Source: an uncultured Rikenellaceae bacterium
GTDB taxonomy: Bacteria > Bacteroidota > Bacteroidia > Bacteroidales > Rikenellaceae
Length of the DNA stretch: 7,420 nt
Reading direction: 5' to 3'
Assembly (NCBI GenBank): GCA_947038135.1
Contig: CAMQVM010000071.1
Location: 1 to 7,420, forward strand
The notes below the pieces were generated by a model, which saw only the letters and a program-made list of their open reading frames with translations, was not told where the DNA came from and made no database searches. A program made the translations under genes and the position numbers. Of the stretch, positions 4,592-7,420 are shown piece after piece; position 1 is the stretch's first letter, and every line of letters begins with the position of its first letter.

Positions 4592-7075
4592 ATGAGAATA
4601 CTATTTTTAAGCTTATGTTGCTTAATCGGCAACACACTTTTCGCACAGACAGACAACGACGTAAGGAGATTAATTGCACGAACAAGTGAAGGAAACATTG
4701 AAAACATCAAACTTGTAAAGAATAATTCAGGCAGTAAAGAGTTTGAGCACTATGTCAAAGATGGCAAACTATATATCATTGGATCAGATGATATTGCACT
4801 AAGTAGAGGCTATTATGATTTTGTCAAAAAAAATCGATATGGCATCAACTCATGGTCTGGATCAAACATAGTAATTCCTAAAGAACTAAGCGACGCAGAG
4901 TCGCACAAAGTAACCTCACCATTTGAAAACCACTACTACTTCAACGTCGTAACTTACGGTTATTCAACTCCATATTGGGACTGGGCTCGCTGGGAGAAAG
5001 AGATAGACTGGATGGCGCTACATGGCATAAATATGCCTTTAGCACTTGTAGGATATGAGGCTATCTTAGCACGTGTATGGAAAGAGTTTGGACTTACCGA
5101 CACCGAAATAAACAACTATTTTGCTGGTCCAGCTCACCTACCATGGATGCGTATGGGTAACATAAGTAATATTGATGGTCCATTGAATCAGCAATGGCAT
5201 GACGATCAGATAAAGCTTCAACATAAGATACTTACTCGAATGAAATCGTTAGATATGAAGCCTATAACCATGGGGTTTCCAGGTTTTGTTCCTAAAGAGT
5301 TTAAGCGTATATATCCTGATATTGAACTGGTTGAAACAAGCTGGGCTGGAGCGTTCCATAACTGGATGTTGTCGCCCGAAGATGAGCTTTACACTGAAAT
5401 TGCAAGTGCATTTATCAGAGAGTGGGAAAAGGAGTTTGGCAAAAATGACCACTACCTAGTTGATAGCTTTAATGAGATGGAGATTCCATTTCCTCCAAAA
5501 GACTCACAAAAGAGATACGACCTACTAGCCTCTTATGGCGACATTGTATATAGCGCTATTAAAGATGTAAACCCTAATGCAACATGGGTCATGCAGGGCT
5601 GGATGTTCGGTTACCAAAGAGAAATATGGGACTACAAAACACTAGAAGCATTAGTTTCAAAAGTGCCTAATGACAAGATGATATTACTAGACTTAGCAGT
5701 CGACTACAACAAGCATTTTTGGAAGTCAGAGGTTAACTGGGAGTATCACAAGGGGCTACATAACAAACAGTGGGTATATAGCGTAATTCCTAATATGGGA
5801 GGCAAAGTTGGCTTAACTGGAGTGTTAGACTTCTATGCTAACGGACACTTAGAGGTATTAAAATCATCAAATAGAGGGGCTCTTATTGGGCATGGTGCAG
5901 CTCCCGAGGGTATTGAGAATAATGAGATAATCTATGAGCTATATACAGATGCAGGTTGGAGTAACGATAAGATAGATATTGATGTATGGTACAAAAAGTA
6001 TATACAAAATAGGTATGGACAATCTAATAATTCTATCCAAAACTCCCTTAAGACTCTACAAAAGTCGGTATATGGAACCTTCACTGACCACCCAAGATAC
6101 AACTGGCAGTTTAGACCTGGAAGAATGAAGAGCGGATCAATCAATATCAACAACGAATTTTTTGAAGGTATTGAGCAGTTTGCTGCTGCTGCACCAAAAT
6201 ATAAGCGTAGCGAGCTATATAAGGTAGACCTTGCTGAGTATACTGCTTTGTACCTTGGTGGAAAAGCTGAACTGCTGATTAACTTGATCGACCAAGAGTA
6301 TATGTTAGGAGATAAAGAGCGTGCTGCGCAATATGAGGTTCGCTTTGAGAACACCTTGATGGCAATGGACTCTCTACTGCGAAACCACCCAACCTTGAAC
6401 CTATCTCGATGGTTAGATTTCGCTGAAAGAAGCGGAAAGACCGAGGCACAGAAAAAGCAGTATCTACAAAATGCTAAGAGGATTATAACTATATGGGGAC
6501 CTCCAGTTGATGACTACTCTGCTAGAGTATGGGGTGGTCTTATTGGTGAATACTACCTACCACGCTGGAAACACTATTTTGCAGAGAAAAAAAGCGATAA
6601 GCCGTTTGATTATGCAGCTTGGGAGAGCAACTGGGTTGAGAATCATATAACAAATGATGCTAAACCTGAGGTAGATATTATTGAGCTATCAACAAGAATG
6701 ATAAAGAATAGCAGAGATATAGATAGATCTTTACTCGTTGACAACAACACTAACACTGTTGGTTATTGGAGTATTGAAGCAAAAAGCAGTAAAGAGCTTA
6801 CATTTCAGATATCAGCCGCACAACTACCTGAGCTGAAAAACATTACTATTATGAGTATTAGAAAGGGTGGAGATGTTACTATTAAGGGTTATGAAATAAT
6901 TGCAGATGGCAATGTAATATCTAGCTCTAATGACAAAAAGGTATCGATTATTGATACACCAGCTGTGTATAGTGTAAAGAAGTTAGCTCTTACAGGTGCT
7001 AACAATGGTGTTGTTCTTAAAATTAAAATTAGATCAGCTAGCGAATCTAATGGTGCAGGGGTTGTTACTTTGTAG
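4592..7075 (+). CDS. GH89 alpha-N-acetylglucosaminidase (NAGLU family), secreted
   Basis: This 827-residue enzyme should release terminal alpha-linked N-acetylglucosamine from heparan sulfate or alpha-GlcNAc-capped mucin glycans, as characterised GH89 enzymes do. Residues 1-18 form a signal peptide cut in L-F-A before Gln19. Domains follow the family order: an N-terminal alpha/beta domain (about 22-105), a TIM barrel (about 115-455) opening with YYFNVVTYGYSTPYWDWARW, and a helical domain (about 460-685). The family catalytic residues are present: Glu295 in F-N-E-M-E, matching the general acid Glu316 of human NAGLU, and Glu439 in A-P-E-G-I, matching the nucleophile Glu446. Residues about 690-827 form an extra beta-rich C-terminal domain ending G-A-G-V-V-T-L that resembles a galactose-binding (F5/8 type C or CBM32-like) fold; this is inferred. 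The ATG at 4592 gives a clean signal peptide. It is transcribed alone and ends at a strong terminator. Confidence 0.96.
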   Translation: MRILFLSLCCLIGNTLFAQTDNDVRRLIARTSEGNIENIKLVKNNSGSKEFEHYVKDGKLYIIGSDDIALSRGYYDFVKKNRYGINSWSGSNIVIPKELSDAESHKVTSPFENHYYFNVVTYGYSTPYWDWARWEKEIDWMALHGINMPLALVGYEAILARVWKEFGLTDTEINNYFAGPAHLPWMRMGNISNIDGPLNQQWHDDQIKLQHKILTRMKSLDMKPITMGFPGFVPKEFKRIYPDIELVETSWAGAFHNWMLSPEDELYTEIASAFIREWEKEFGKNDHYLVDSFNEMEIPFPPKDSQKRYDLLASYGDIVYSAIKDVNPNATWVMQGWMFGYQREIWDYKTLEALVSKVPNDKMILLDLAVDYNKHFWKSEVNWEYHKGLHNKQWVYSVIPNMGGKVGLTGVLDFYANGHLEVLKSSNRGALIGHGAAPEGIENNEIIYELYTDAGWSNDKIDIDVWYKKYIQNRYGQSNNSIQNSLKTLQKSVYGTFTDHPRYNWQFRPGRMKSGSININNEFFEGIEQFAAAAPKYKRSELYKVDLAEYTALYLGGKAELLINLIDQEYMLGDKERAAQYEVRFENTLMAMDSLLRNHPTLNLSRWLDFAERSGKTEAQKKQYLQNAKRIITIWGPPVDDYSARVWGGLIGEYYLPRWKHYFAEKKSDKPFDYAAWESNWVENHITNDAKPEVDIIELSTRMIKNSRDIDRSLLVDNNTNTVGYWSIEAKSSKELTFQISAAQLPELKNITIMSIRKGGDVTIKGYEIIADGNVISSSNDKKVSIIDTPAVYSVKKLALTGANNGVVLKIKIRSASESNGAGVVTL

Positions 7076-7093
7076 CTTTAACTATTTATATTC

Positions 7094-7130
7094 AAAAAAG
7101 GTGTTTCAGTTCTCTGAAACACCTTTTTTT
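7094..7130 (+). terminator. Rho-independent terminator of the GH89 gene
   Basis: A perfect 16-bp stem pairs 7094-7109 with 7114-7129 around a TTCT loop; its core is GGTGTTTCAG/CTGAAACACC. A seven-T run (7124-7130) follows the GC core, and the matching A-run on the left could make it work from both directions. It lies 18 bases after the stop codon. Confidence 0.95.
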
Positions 7131-7185
7131 GTGACCTTATAACGAGTGTAAATATACGTAATGGCATAGATGATTTGTGTGGCAC

Positions 7186-7221
7186 ATAAAAAAGTAGTTT
7201 ACTATCCAAAGTGAGCTACTT
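7186..7221 (-). terminator. Possible weak minus-strand terminator for a gene beyond the right edge
   Basis: AAGTAG and CTACTT (7192-7197 and 7216-7221) form a 6-bp stem that extends inward imperfectly. Read on the minus strand it runs into six T residues (complement of 7188-7193). The inner helix has two mismatches on that strand, so the call is tentative. Confidence 0.3.
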
Positions 7222-7280
7222 GTTAAAACAGAGAGGAGCTTAAATATAAGAGCTAGTATATACTCTCTTTACTACACTTT

Positions 7281-7320
7281 ATATAGGGAGATTCGCAAAA
7301 CGTTAAATATACTTATGTTC
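7281..7320 (+). repeat. Dispersed repeat copy B (half of the 961-1022 hairpin)
   Basis: This stretch matches 961-1000 at 35 of 40 positions in the same orientation, including an unbroken GATTCGCAAAAC and TTAAATATACTTAT. The second arm found in copy A is absent here, so this copy cannot fold. It may be one end of a mobile element or a truncated repeat. The surrounding bases 7131-7280 and 7321-7420 contain no gene that I can see. Confidence 0.8.
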
Positions 7321-7352
7321 AACTATTTAGGTATGGTTTTTATTAATAAATC

Positions 7353-7388
7353 ACCCCTAAAACAAAACTTATAGCTGTTTTTTGGGGT
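7353..7388. other. Hairpin near the right edge
   Basis: ACCCCTAAAACA (7353-7364) pairs with TGTTTTTTGGGGT (7376-7388) with a one-base bulge and an 11-base loop. A T6 run begins 7 bases later (7395-7400), too far for a standard terminator. It could be an imperfect terminator or a repeat arm. Confidence 0.4.
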
Positions 7389-7420
7389 AATACATTTTTT
7401 ATTTACGCTTTTTAAAAAAA

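Noticed and set aside
5249..5452. Minus-strand open frame of 67 codons
   Set aside because: It is an antisense shadow of the GH89 catalytic barrel.
5932..6354. Minus-strand open frame of 140 codons
   Set aside because: It is long but antisense to the conserved GH89 helical domain, and its product is rich in Ser, Tyr and Leu with no recognisable motif.
7230..7277. AGAGAG ... CTCTCT inverted repeat
   Set aside because: Only six paired bases are separated by more than 30 bases with no supporting inner stem.

Overview
The window looks like chromosomal DNA from a low-GC member of the Bacteroidetes, probably Bacteroidales. Three things support this. Promoters fit the Bacteroidetes pattern (TTG or TTTG about 19-22 bases upstream of TAnnTTTG) with no clear Shine-Dalgarno sites. 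Secreted proteins mostly begin with signal peptides ending just before a Gln. The gene families (a PCMD-type protein, a secreted TPR protein, a Ser-type sulfatase and a GH89 glycosidase) are typical of gut or host-associated Bacteroidales. I cannot name the genus.

Layout, left to right. Bases 1-723 (minus) hold the N-terminal 241 residues of a lipoprotein sulfatase that runs off the left edge, with its promoter at about 762-794. Bases 961-1022 are a near-perfect 62-base inverted repeat, and half of it recurs at 7281-7320. Bases 1041-1232 (minus) carry what looks like the C-terminal remnant of an unidentified gene. A strong terminator at 1241-1280 closes the secreted TPR gene (1319-2281, minus), which has a near-consensus promoter. 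Upstream of it on the same strand lies a PCMD-family protein (2421-3389). Then comes about 1.2 kb with no convincing gene (3390-4591), containing outward-facing candidate promoters, several hairpins and palindromes and one broken ORF. The right part is a full-length secreted GH89 alpha-N-acetylglucosaminidase with an extra C-terminal domain (4592-7075, plus), followed by a textbook terminator. The last 290 bases hold repeat and hairpin sequence only.

The clearest functional theme is breakdown of sulfated, GlcNAc-containing host glycans such as heparan sulfate or mucin. A sulfatase removes sulfate esters and a GH89 enzyme removes terminal alpha-linked GlcNAc. The two genes are about 3.9 kb apart and on opposite strands, so this is functional association and not an operon. 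No SusC/SusD pair is visible. I see no strong evidence for a wholly new multi-gene system. The most unusual material is noncoding: the dispersed hairpin repeat, the complex 1.2 kb divergent region, and a G-rich tract on the minus strand.
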